Positions 54,340 to 63,900 of a DNA stretch of 64,000 nucleotides are shown piece by piece (the stretch's first letter is position 1; every line of letters starts with the position of its first letter). The notes beneath the pieces are model-generated. The model did not search any database. It had not been told where the DNA came from and worked only from the letters and a program-made list of their open reading frames with translations. Location of the stretch: positions 2,604,001-2,668,000 of the forward strand of contig NZ_JAUSXN010000001.1 in NCBI RefSeq assembly GCF_030816015.1, read 5' to 3'. The position numbers were made by a program, and so were the translations under genes. This DNA is from Pedobacter sp. W3I1. Lineage in GTDB: Bacteria; Bacteroidota; Bacteroidia; Sphingobacteriales; Sphingobacteriaceae.

Positions 54340-55137
54340 ATGAAGTCCCCAATAAAAAGAAATAACGTAAATATCATCGGGAACGGCCAAAAGGTAATTG
54401 TGTTTGCCCACGGTTTCGGCTGTGATCAAAACTCCTGGAAGTTCATTATTGATGCCTTTACTGATGAGTATAAACTTGTCCTGTTTGATTATGTCGGCTC
54501 CGGTAAATCCGATCTGAGCCAATATGACCCGGTGAGATATGGTACGCTTAATGGATATGCACAAGATATTTTGGAAGTCTGCACTGAGCTCGACATTCAG
54601 GACGCCATTTTTATCGGCCATTCCGTAAGTGCTATGATCGGTCTTCTGGCGGCAAAGATTAATCCTGCACTTTTTAAAAAACTTATTTTTATAGGCCCTT
54701 CACCCCGTTATCTAAACGATGAGGGTTATAAAGGCGGATTTGAAAGGCCGGACCTGGAAGCACTCTTCGAGTTTATGGACAACAATTATCTGGGCTGGTC
54801 CAGCGCACTGGCCCCTGCGATTATGGGGAATGCTGACAGACCGGAACTCGGTGAATTTCTGACCAGCAGTTTCTGTTCTACCGATCCCGACATAGCCCGG
54901 GAATTTGCAAAGGTTACTTTCTTTTCCGATAACCGACATGATCTGAAAGACGTAAATATTGAAAGCCTGACCTTACAATGCTCAGATGATATCATTGCAC
55001 CGCTGGAGGTTGGCGATTACATTCACGCAAACCTTAAGGGCAATCAGCTTGTTATAATGAAGGCTACCGGGCATTGCCCCCATATCAGCGAACCAGAGGA
55101 AACCATTACAGCTATTAAAGCTTATCTGAACAATTAA
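54340..55137 (+). CDS. RsbQ-like alpha/beta-hydrolase
   Basis: 265 residues of the RsbQ/KAI2/D14 type. Diagnostic segments: FAHGFGCDQNSW, LFDYVGSGKSDLSQYD, YGTLNGYAQDI, GHSVSAMIG with nucleophile Ser95, IGPSPRYLNDEGYKGGF, CSDDIIAP with Asp217, and GHCPHIS with His245. In Bacillus subtilis RsbQ is required for the PAS-phosphatase RsbP to activate sigma-B. Here the gene is followed after 15 nt by a PAS-PAS histidine kinase (55153) whose first PAS resembles that of RsbP, so the two may form one signalling unit. Confidence 0.9.
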   Translation: MKSPIKRNNVNIIGNGQKVIVFAHGFGCDQNSWKFIIDAFTDEYKLVLFDYVGSGKSDLSQYDPVRYGTLNGYAQDILEVCTELDIQDAIFIGHSVSAMIGLLAAKINPALFKKLIFIGPSPRYLNDEGYKGGFERPDLEALFEFMDNNYLGWSSALAPAIMGNADRPELGEFLTSSFCSTDPDIAREFAKVTFFSDNRHDLKDVNIESLTLQCSDDIIAPLEVGDYIHANLKGNQLVIMKATGHCPHISEPEETITAIKAYLNN

Positions 55138-55152
55138 TTAACCAATCGAACA

Positions 55153-56625
55153 TTGCCGACAGTATATAACAGGGAAAATATTGGGTCGCTGATCGACATA
55201 GAGGCACTTTATCAGTATGCCCCCTGTGGTTATGTATCGTTTATCCCGGATGGGACGATCATTAAGGTCAACCATACGCTACTGGAATGGCTGGGAGAAC
55301 AGGAGGACGATCTTCTTTTCAAAAAAAAGTTTTCCGATCTTATTTCAAAAGGAGGCAATATGCATTTTGAAATGTTTTTCCGGCCTATGATCAATGTTCA
55401 CGGAAAGGTGAAGGAGCTTAGTTATGAGCTGATGGGAAAAGAAGGTGAAATCCTTCCTGTTCTGTTGAGCGCCACTACGATCAGGGATGGTAATAATAAG
55501 ATCGCTGCGATAAACGCGGCACTGTATGAAATCACCGACCGTAAAAAATTTGAAAAGGAACTTGTTATTGCCAAGAAACAGGCAGACCTGGAAAGAAAAA
55601 GGTTTGCTTTCCTGGCCGATCTCATTCCCGAAATCATCTGGACGGCCGATACCTATGGGCATATCGACTATGTCAATGAGCGGTTTTTTCAGTATTTTAA
55701 TATTGATCACCGGATTGTCCATTCCCGCCGTCTTTTGCTCAGAATTCATCCTGAAGAACGGAAATTGTTTATGACTGAATGGCGCGCGTGCTTTGGTACT
55801 GGCAGGGAATTGAATATCACATTGAGGCTGGAAGGTGAACAAGGTATACATAAATGGCATTTGATCAAAGGCGCACCACATCAAGATGAATATGGTAAAC
55901 TTACCAAATGGTTCGGTTCATGCTTCAATATAGACGACCATGTTAAGGCCCTGCAGAAAAAAGATGATTTCATCAGCATAGCCAGCCATGAGCTGAAAAC
56001 CCCGGTTACGAGTTTAAAGGCATCACTTCAGTTACTGGACCGGCTGAAGTCTGAAATCCAGTCGAAGAAGATAATCAGCCTCATTGATCAGGCTATCAGA
56101 AATGCAGGAAAAGTGAACACACTTATTTCTGATCTGCTAAATGCAAGCCAGATGTCGCAGGGACAGCTGCATTTGAACAAGAAGAGTTTTTATATATCTG
56201 AAATCCTAAAAGACTGCTGTAACCACCTCAATGAAGATTTGCATCGAGTAACATTTGAAGGTGACGTGTCACTCACATTGTTTGGCGACCAAGACAGGAT
56301 ATCGCAGGTTATTACAAATTTTATCAATAATGCGGTAAAATATGCTCCCCAGTCAAAAATCATCAAAATCAGTGTCCGGCAGCTAAGCAAATCTATCAAA
56401 GTTGCGGTGATTGACGATGGACCAGGTATCTCAAAAGATAAGCAGGAACATTTATTTGACAGGTACTACCGTGTAGACAGTAATGGTGCACAGGTATCAG
56501 GTTTGGGCCTCGGCCTCTACATCTCGGCAGAAATAATCAGAAAGCACGATGGAACAATCGGTGTAGACAGTTCGCCTGGAAAGGGTGCCAGTTTCTGGTT
56601 TACGATTCCCTTGTCAGAAGAATAG
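55153..56625 (+). CDS. PAS-PAS histidine kinase paired with RsbQ-like protein
   Basis: 490 residues; the only feasible start is a TTG at 55153 (no ATG upstream in frame). The first PAS (about 15-130; YAPCGYVSFIPDGTIIKVN, KKFSDLISKGGNMHFEM) looks like the PAS domain found next to RsbQ in RsbP-type proteins. A second PAS_3-type domain is at about 150-262. HisKA has IASHELKTPVTSLKAS with His279; HATPase_c (FINNAVKYAPQS, DDGPGIS, GLGLGLYISAEII) ends the protein. It is preceded by RsbQ at 15 nt and followed by a convergent CheY-like receiver gene. Confidence 0.92.
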   Translation: MPTVYNRENIGSLIDIEALYQYAPCGYVSFIPDGTIIKVNHTLLEWLGEQEDDLLFKKKFSDLISKGGNMHFEMFFRPMINVHGKVKELSYELMGKEGEILPVLLSATTIRDGNNKIAAINAALYEITDRKKFEKELVIAKKQADLERKRFAFLADLIPEIIWTADTYGHIDYVNERFFQYFNIDHRIVHSRRLLLRIHPEERKLFMTEWRACFGTGRELNITLRLEGEQGIHKWHLIKGAPHQDEYGKLTKWFGSCFNIDDHVKALQKKDDFISIASHELKTPVTSLKASLQLLDRLKSEIQSKKIISLIDQAIRNAGKVNTLISDLLNASQMSQGQLHLNKKSFYISEILKDCCNHLNEDLHRVTFEGDVSLTLFGDQDRISQVITNFINNAVKYAPQSKIIKISVRQLSKSIKVAVIDDGPGISKDKQEHLFDRYYRVDSNGAQVSGLGLGLYISAEIIRKHDGTIGVDSSPGKGASFWFTIPLSEE

Positions 56626-56709
56626 CCGGTGAACATTTTGTTCAGCCACACCCAATTACCTTCCATCCTTTAGGATATTTTTACTCCAGAGCTGGCAAGC
56701 CTGTTTTTG

Positions 56710-57075
56710 TTAACTGTAGCGGATGCTGTGGCCAACCTGTTCTATCAGCTTATATATATCAAAGGGTTTAGCAATAAAACCCTGTGCGCCGCACGAATTT
56801 TCTACCTCGTACTGACTCGAGTGTGCGCTCATCATGAGCACAGGTATTTTTTCAGTGTTATCATCTTTTTTAAGCATTTCACATACATTGATTCCGTTAC
56901 CATCGGGTAAACTGATATCAAGAAGGAACAGGTCTGCCTGATCATGTTTGTCCTTTGACATGAATTCACGAATACTCGAAAAGCTTATCACTTCATATTT
57001 TTCCTCAGTAAGGATCATTTGTATAATATCCCTGATGTCCTGATCATCTTCGAGGACGTATATTCTTTTTGCCAT
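56710..57075 (-). CDS. CheY-like single-domain response regulator
   Basis: 121 residues: acidic pair Asp11/Asp13 region (YVLEDDQDIRD), phosphoacceptor Asp53 in LFLLDISLPDGNG, Lys103 in FIAKPFD. No output domain. It converges on the RsbQ-linked kinase, with stops 84 nt apart, so it is a candidate receiver for that kinase or another of the local ones. It is very similar in build to the receiver at 10972-11340. Confidence 0.92.
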   Translation of the reverse strand: MAKRIYVLEDDQDIRDIIQMILTEEKYEVISFSSIREFMSKDKHDQADLFLLDISLPDGNGINVCEMLKKDDNTEKIPVLMMSAHSSQYEVENSCGAQGFIAKPFDIYKLIEQVGHSIRYS

Positions 57076-57306
57076 AACCTAACCAACTTATTAGGATAAT
57101 AATCGGTAAATGCCTGAAATTGTTTTATATTTTAGCTGGGCTACAGAAATTGAAACTTCCGGTTGTTTTTTATCGTAATGCCGTGTACCCCTTTGAAATC
57201 TGATCAAACGGTGATCTGGTTTTCAAACCTGCCGTCTTTGTTTTTATCTTCCGGTAAATCCCTTCCTGTCTTAAAACTTTCAGCCAGCTTCCATGGTTTT
57301 AACACC

Positions 57307-58836
57307 ATGCAGATTTTATCTCCCACGGCTGCGCATAGCCCGGCAAAAAAATTATATCCCTATCAGCAGCATGCGATCGAAACCCTGTTTGAAAAAATGC
57401 AGACCGGGGCTGATCAGCTGCGCTTGCTCTACCAGCTGCCTACAGGTGGCGGCAAAACAGTTATCTTTTCCGAAATTGCCGATCGTTTTATAAAGGAATA
57501 CCGAAAGAAGGTAATTGTGCTGACCCACCGGCAGGAGTTATGCAAACAGACTTCGCTGGCATTGAAAAACACAGGCGTTTTTAATAAAGTAGTAGACAGC
57601 ACAGTTAAACGGATAGCCAAAAAAGATTATTATTACTGTTATGTGGCCATGGTTGAAACCCTTAAACACAGGATCGATGATGGTTTAATCGATACCGGAG
57701 GGGTAGGCCTTGTGATTGTAGATGAGGCCCATCACAATTCCTTCCACAAACTGCTTAAAAAATTTCCAGGCGCCAGGATAATCGGGGTAACGGCCACACC
57801 TTTTTCGGCAGATGCAGCGCTTCCGATGAAAAGCTTTTACAGTGAGCTGGTGCTTGGAGAGCAGATAAGTTCCCTGATCGAACAGGGTTTTTTGGCAAAG
57901 CCAAAGAGTTTTGGCTATGAGGTAGAACTCAATACGCTGAACAGGGGCATGCACGGTGATTTTACGGTAAGCAGCTCCGATGAGCTATATTCATCCAAAG
58001 TAATGCTCGATCTTCTGCTCCATGCCTACAGGGAACATGCTCTTGGGAAAAAGACATTGATTTTCAATAACGGCATTTTTACCTCACGAAAGGTATTGGA
58101 AGTTTTTCAGCAGGCCGGTTATCCCATACGCCACCTGGATAACCAGACAGAAAATGCAGAACGGGTTGAAATATTAAAATGGTTTAAAAAAACAAAGGGA
58201 GCGATATTAACATCAGTATCCATATTAACTACTGGTTTTGATGAACCGTCTGTGCAATCGGTTATCCTGAACCGTGCTACTACCTCACTTACCCTTTATC
58301 ACCAGATGATCGGCAGGGGAGCAAGGCGTTTGCCCGGTAAAAAGACTTTCAATATTATCGACCTTGGCAATAATGTAGAAAGGTTTGGGGAATGGGATGC
58401 ACCGGTAGACTGGCAGCATGTATTTGAAAGCCCCGAAATCTATCACCAGATCCTGGCAAAGGCAAGCGACGATATCCATCAGATGCCTGCCGAAATGAGG
58501 AACAGGTTTCCCAACAGCACGGGGATAGCATTTGATGTGCTCGCGGCCTATCAAACCGCAATGGAGAAAGGGGAAAAAGCAAAAACCGTGCTCCGCGATT
58601 CCATCAGGCAACATGCAATGATGTGCACTGACAATGCTGAAACGGTGAGCAAGGCATTTGAATTGGCACAGGAACTCGATAAAGAAATCGACTGGAGGAT
58701 AAAACAATACGGCAAATGCATGGGTGCAGTAACCAAAAACTATATAAAGTGGTTGGGCAGCGACTACCGGAGCCGTTTGCACGGCCTGATCGAAAAAATA
58801 ATGTCGAGGCGGGCGGCAATGCGTGCAGCAGTTTAA
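57307..58836 (+). CDS. SF2 DEAH-type helicase/ATPase
   Basis: About 510 residues from the ATG at 57307 (MQILSPTAAHSPAKKLYPYQ); an upstream frame extension to 57163 reads as non-coding. Motif I is PTGGGKTVIF, motif II VIVDEAHHNSFH, motif III GVTATPF. The C-terminal lobe has ILTTGFDEPSVQSVILNRA and LYHQMIGRGARR (motif VI). It should be a DNA- or RNA-dependent ATPase of the broad RAD25/UvrB-like DEAD group; no nuclease domain is seen. It is followed by the DUF3891 gene after 82 nt. Confidence 0.88.
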   Translation: MQILSPTAAHSPAKKLYPYQQHAIETLFEKMQTGADQLRLLYQLPTGGGKTVIFSEIADRFIKEYRKKVIVLTHRQELCKQTSLALKNTGVFNKVVDSTVKRIAKKDYYYCYVAMVETLKHRIDDGLIDTGGVGLVIVDEAHHNSFHKLLKKFPGARIIGVTATPFSADAALPMKSFYSELVLGEQISSLIEQGFLAKPKSFGYEVELNTLNRGMHGDFTVSSSDELYSSKVMLDLLLHAYREHALGKKTLIFNNGIFTSRKVLEVFQQAGYPIRHLDNQTENAERVEILKWFKKTKGAILTSVSILTTGFDEPSVQSVILNRATTSLTLYHQMIGRGARRLPGKKTFNIIDLGNNVERFGEWDAPVDWQHVFESPEIYHQILAKASDDIHQMPAEMRNRFPNSTGIAFDVLAAYQTAMEKGEKAKTVLRDSIRQHAMMCTDNAETVSKAFELAQELDKEIDWRIKQYGKCMGAVTKNYIKWLGSDYRSRLHGLIEKIMSRRAAMRAAV

Positions 58837-58918
58837 CCTAAGCCGGGATTGATGGAAACAGATACCGAAAAGCCGGGGCCGAAAAGGGCAGGCGTTAAGT
58901 TTACAGGGAGGAAAGATT

Positions 58919-59632
58919 TTGATTGTTAATTATTGCAACAGCGGATGGGAAATCATCACCCAAAGGGCTCATGGCCTTTTGGCCGGGCAGATCTGTGCGA
59001 GATGGAAAATCTCCGATCAGCCCCGGCGGTGGGTAGAAACCCTCACGGCTACTACGGAGCACGACGATGTTTTTAACGAGTTTGTCCGTGGTCCGCTGTT
59101 ATCAGATAGCGGCGGACCCCTTGATTTCAAAATGACCGGTTTTGATGAATCGGCCTGCAGGGAAATGATGGATAATGCCATCAGTAAGAGCCGTTTTATC
59201 GCACTGCTGTTTGCAAGACATATTTCTTTTACCCATGGTGCTGAAGCCTCGGCCAAGGCTTACCTTACCGGGCTTAAAAAGCTTGAGAAGAGGTGGGCCA
59301 GGGAAGCTCAGAGCAGCACCGGCGAGGTAGACCGCGCTTATGCTTTGCTCGAATTCTGTGACGCTTTTTCACTGCTCATCTGCCAGGACCAGATTCCGCC
59401 CGAAGAGCGCCTTCTCGAAATCGGCAAAGGACCGGGCGGCACATCTTTCCGGTTTTTTCAGCGGGGGCAACAGCTTATCGTTAAACCATGGCCCTTTGAG
59501 GTCGATAATTTTGAGGTATGTTATGAGCGGCTTACGTTGAATGAAATAACTTTCGAAAACGATGAGGCATTTAGAGCGGCCCTGCGCAATGCAGGGCTTG
59601 AACTTCGAAAGCTGATCATCTCCAGGGAATGA
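58919..59632 (+). CDS. DUF3891-family protein
   Basis: 237 residues. The start is a TTG at 58919 (MIVNYCNSGWEIITQRAHGL); no better ATG lies nearby. Family markers: GWEIITQRAHGLLAGQIC, TATTEHDDVFNEF, GPLDFKM, and RHISFTHGAE. The many conserved His/Glu/Asp residues look like a possible metal site, but the function of DUF3891 is unknown to me. Same strand as the helicase, so possibly co-transcribed. Confidence 0.85.
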   Translation: MIVNYCNSGWEIITQRAHGLLAGQICARWKISDQPRRWVETLTATTEHDDVFNEFVRGPLLSDSGGPLDFKMTGFDESACREMMDNAISKSRFIALLFARHISFTHGAEASAKAYLTGLKKLEKRWAREAQSSTGEVDRAYALLEFCDAFSLLICQDQIPPEERLLEIGKGPGGTSFRFFQRGQQLIVKPWPFEVDNFEVCYERLTLNEITFENDEAFRAALRNAGLELRKLIISRE

Positions 59633-59716
59633 TCTCGTTTTGGTATTCCATCAAACCGATCAGCATAAACCTGTTTTTTAAAAACTTTAGCCGGTTAAGG
59701 ATGGTTATTAATGGTG

Positions 59717-59860
59717 ATGAGAAAATTGGATTCTTTTGAGTGGCTGTTGATCTGCCTGATCCTGGCTACATTTATTACCGGGATAATGGTTGCTTTAGCA
59801 CGTAATGACCGAAAAGCGGCCATTCCAAAGCGTTATCCCGTTGTTGCGTTATGCCGTTAG
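59717..59860 (+). CDS. Putative small single-pass membrane protein
   Basis: 47 residues: MRKLDSFEWLLICLILATFI then TGIMVALARNDRKAAIPKRY and PVVALCR. One 20-residue hydrophobic helix followed by a basic tail, a plausible topology. An ATG at 59711 is in frame as well. It sits between the DUF3891 and GNAT genes. No family is recognised. Confidence 0.5.
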   Translation: MRKLDSFEWLLICLILATFITGIMVALARNDRKAAIPKRYPVVALCR

Positions 59861-59972
59861 CTGCCGGTTGTTAAAGCCTTGATCCATAAATTTACCCTTA
59901 CTTTTACAGCCCGTTTTTTAAGCGCCATCATAATAGTTCGTTTTATCCCTCTACCGTATTCGACATATAAAA

Positions 59973-60425
59973 ATGACATTACCAGAAAAACACTCTGCAT
60001 ACCATTATCAGTTAAACCCGGATTTAACCAGCATCGACTGGCAACGTGTACTCCAACTCTTTCAGGAAATTAATTGGAAACACCGCCTGGCCGAAGAGAT
60101 AGAAAAAGCTTTTAAGATGAGTACTTCCACACTTTTTATCTATGATGGGGAAATGATCATCGCTTTCGGCAGGGTTATAGGTGACGGAAGGTATTATGCC
60201 ATGCTGGCCGATGTGGTGGTAGACCCAGCCCATCAGGGCCGGGGACTGGGCAGATACCTGGTTATGGCGCTGAACAGCCAGTTAGAAAATTATCATTTCG
60301 TTAACCTTAGTGCTGCCCCGGGAGCCGATCGCTTTTATAAGAGCCTGGGGTGGAAAAAGCAGACTACGGCCTATATATGGCCCCAGGGTCCCAAACAGCT
60401 GAGGCAACATTGCGAAAAGGATTAA
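59973..60425 (+). CDS. GNAT-family N-acetyltransferase
   Basis: 150 residues. The acetyl-CoA signature V-D-P-A-H-Q-G-R-G-L-G-R-Y-L (motif A) is intact near residue 88, preceded by the beta strand MLADVVVD and followed by NLSAAPGADRFYKSLGWKK. The acceptor (small molecule, protein or toxin) cannot be inferred. It is alone on the strand between a small membrane ORF and a gap of 530 nt. Confidence 0.9.
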   Translation: MTLPEKHSAYHYQLNPDLTSIDWQRVLQLFQEINWKHRLAEEIEKAFKMSTSTLFIYDGEMIIAFGRVIGDGRYYAMLADVVVDPAHQGRGLGRYLVMALNSQLENYHFVNLSAAPGADRFYKSLGWKKQTTAYIWPQGPKQLRQHCEKD

Positions 60426-60955
60426 AAGGGCAAGCCATCTTGGTGTGACGCCCGGGGATAGTGGCAGCTTTTACCTTGGCGGTAGATTCATTTAATCCTG
60501 TAATTCAATTTAAGACCGGAATTCAGGCCAGAAAAAAGCAGACAAACTCATGGCCGCGGTCAATAAATGGCTTAATAGTGAACCGCAGGAACCGCTTGAA
60601 AAATCGTCTGTCAGGTTTTGTGACATTTAATGATTTTTTCGTACTACAGATATTTCATTTTCAGCTACTCATACCATACCAGCTCTCTTTGAGAAAGAAA
60701 ACGTAATGCCTCCCGGGCAAAAAAACATAATGCATACGCCTGAGGTAACCTGTCCGGGTCAAAAAAAGTACCTTTCCGGAAAAAAAGAAGATCAATTTCG
60801 ATATAGCTGCAATTTTTTCCCGATATTTAAAACTAACCCATGGGTTTGTATGGCTGGAAAGATTACCATTAATTACTGATGCACTGGTGAAACGAACTGC
60901 TAACCTGGTAACTTTTATCCATTTACTTTGCGGTTGTTGAATAAATACATTGTAA
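60426..60955. other. Intergenic region with a possible short ORF
   Basis: A 530-nt gap. A frame at about 60551-60631 reads MAAVNKWLNSEPQEPLEKSS, 26 residues, which could be a small peptide or part of something decayed; evidence is thin. The rest shows nothing. The promoter of the kinase at 60956 should be near 60930 (a TTTACTTTG-like box). Confidence 0.35.
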
Positions 60956-63900
60956 ATGCAAGAAGATCTAACAACAGGTATAAGGAGGTCCTATTTCCAT
61001 GAAATTATAGGCAATGGGCATGAAAGTGATTTTGATCGGGTTAATGAAATGGCCTCACTAATCTGCGATAGCAGGATTTCAGTGATTTCCTTTTCAGATG
61101 GTGCCGAAATTCAGCATAAGGCGATTATAGGGCTCAGCGCTAGTCAACTACCGGCTATCCTGCCATTATGCGCATATCCCTTAAATAGCCATGAAACCTT
61201 TATCGTAGCGGATATTCTTTCCGACAGGCGTTTTAATGAACATCCGGAGGTAGGTGATGAGATAAAGATCAGGTTCTATGCAGGCTATCCCCTTAAAGAT
61301 GCTAACGGGACCGTTCTAGGGTCGTTATCAGTGATGGATACCATGGCAAAGGAAATCACAGCGTCACAGAAGAGACTGCTTTTACTGCTTATCGGAGACA
61401 TCGAATTCCTCATTCATGGAAGGATTAAAAAAGCGGAAAACAGGAATATCAGCCTGCTCTTTGAACATTCTGATGACCTGATCTGTATCCTGGATAAGGA
61501 CTTGAAATTTAAACGGATGAACCCAAGTTTTGCTACCAAATTTGGCTGGACGGAGCAGGAATTAATGTTGAGAACGCTTTTGGATATTGTACCTGCCGAT
61601 GGACTTAAGGAAGCCAGGAAGATTTGGCAGACGCTTAAAAACCGTGAACAGCAGGGAGACCCTACGCATCAGATAGCGATAAAGGGTGGTGGGTACAGAA
61701 TGATTGAATGGACGGCCACATTTGAGGAAGAGGGCGGTGATGTGTTCGCAATAGGCAGGGATGTAACCGCCGATATAGAAAAGAACCAGGCCTTAAAGGT
61801 TAGCGAGCAAAAGTCGAAGGCGTTTTTTGAAAGCTCCCAGGGTCTAATGTGCACACATGATCTTAAGGGAAAGTTAATTTCTTTAAACCCCTCAGGGGCA
61901 AGATCGCTGGGTTACCGTAGGACGGAAATTGTTGGTAAAAGTCTTTTCGACCTCATTCCCCGGGAAAGGCATGCAAATTTGAGGCACTATTTGGCCGATA
62001 TAGTTGAAAAGGGCCATTCAACGGGGCACATGATTATTAAGCGTAAATCAGGCGAGGAACGGTTATGGCTGTACTCAAATACTTTGCAAAAAGACCTTCA
62101 GAGCGAGGCTTATGTGGTGGGGAATGCGGTGGATATTACTGACCAGAAAAAACTGGAGATGGACTTGATTCATACGAGGGATCTACTTGAGGAGACCAGC
62201 GGTATGTCAAAGATAGGTGGATGGGAACTGAACCTCAAGGACCAAAAACTCCATTGGTCTAAAATAACACGCGAAATCCACGGTGTTCCCGATGGATTCA
62301 TCCCGACTATTGACAATGCAGTAGCTTTTTATAGGCCCGGAGCCGATAGGAATATAATTTTAAAAGCTATTAATGATTGTATGCGTACCGGACAGGAATG
62401 GGATGAGGAGCTTCAGATCACTGATTTCAAGGGCCGGGAAATCTGGGTAAGGGCAATAGGCAAGGCTCAAATGTCAAATCAGATGCCTATAAGGGTATAT
62501 GGCACAATTCAGGATATAGACGTGCAAAAACGTGCCCAGATTGAAGTCCTGGAATCCAAAAAGCTCCTGGATGAAGTGCTCTCGGCGGCCACAGGGGTAA
62601 GCATCATTGCAACTGATCTGGATGGGACAATCACGGTATTTAACAAAGGGTCTGAGCGCCTGCTCGGATATACAGCAGAAGAAATGGTCGGAAAACAAAC
62701 ACCCATCATGTTCCATGACCAAAAGGAGGTTTCTGAAATCTGTGCCGATTTCAGCTCCTCAGCGGGCATTGAAGTTGCCGGATTTGGTTTTTATGCGCAG
62801 TGTGCAGACAGTTCAGAAAGGGAGAGGGTCTTCACCTTCATTACAAAAGCTTCCAAACGGGTGAGGGTATCACTGTCCATCACTGCTATAAAAGGGAGCA
62901 GTGGCAGTACGATTGGCTACTTGGGTATATCTGTAGACGTTACCCAAAAAGAGGCGATTCAGCGTGAACTCGCCCTTGAAAAGGCGCTACTGATTGCCTT
63001 CATCGAAAATGCTCCGGCATCAGTGGCCATGGTTGATACCAATATGCGGTTCTTGATCGCGAGCAGAACATGGGTAAAGGCCTATACCCAGATCGAAGGT
63101 AGTATCAAGGGAATGTCCTATTATAAACTGTTTCCAAACCTTTCAAAAGAGCGGAAGGCGGTGCATAAACAGGTGCTTAGTGGCCTCACAATTAAAAAAG
63201 AAGAGGATGTTTATATCGACCCAAAAAATAAAGAATCACACCATATTGCTTGGGAAATGTCCCCATGGTACACTTCTGATCAATCTATTGGCGGAATGAT
63301 GATTTTTACGCACGATATTTCTGCAAGCGTCGAGCACCGTCAGGAGCTCACAGCGGCAAGGTTGCGTGCAGATTTTGCTAACTATGCAAAATCTGAGTTC
63401 CTGGCGAATATGAGCCATGAGATCAGAACCCCTCTTAACGGCGTAATCGGCTTTACCGATCTGGTATTGAAAACGCAGTTGGATGATACCCAACACCAGT
63501 ACCTTAAAATTGTCCATCAGTCGGCCAACGCCCTGTTGGGAATTATCAACGATATCCTTGATTTCTCGAAAATCGAGGCCGGTAAGTTTGAACTTGATAT
63601 CTATAGGTGCGATCTGTATGAAATTGCATGGCAGGCCAGCGATATCACCAATTACCAGATTCACACTAAGAACCTGGAGATGCTGCTAAATCTTCAACCG
63701 GGCCTGCCAAGGTTTATATGGGCAGATGCTCTGCGGCTTAAACAGGTGCTGATCAATCTGCTGGGAAACGCGGCAAAATTTACGGCAGAAGGGGAGATCG
63801 AGCTTAAAATCGAATCCTTGCAGATTAAGGAGAATAATCATCTGCTGAGGTTCTCTGTAAGAGATACCGGGATCGGGATTGCGAAAACCAAGCAGATGAA

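Noticed and set aside
57163-57306. 48-residue N-terminal extension of the SF2 helicase
   Set aside because: The extension has no family resemblance, and the ATG at 57307 precedes directly the conserved LYPYQQ motif.
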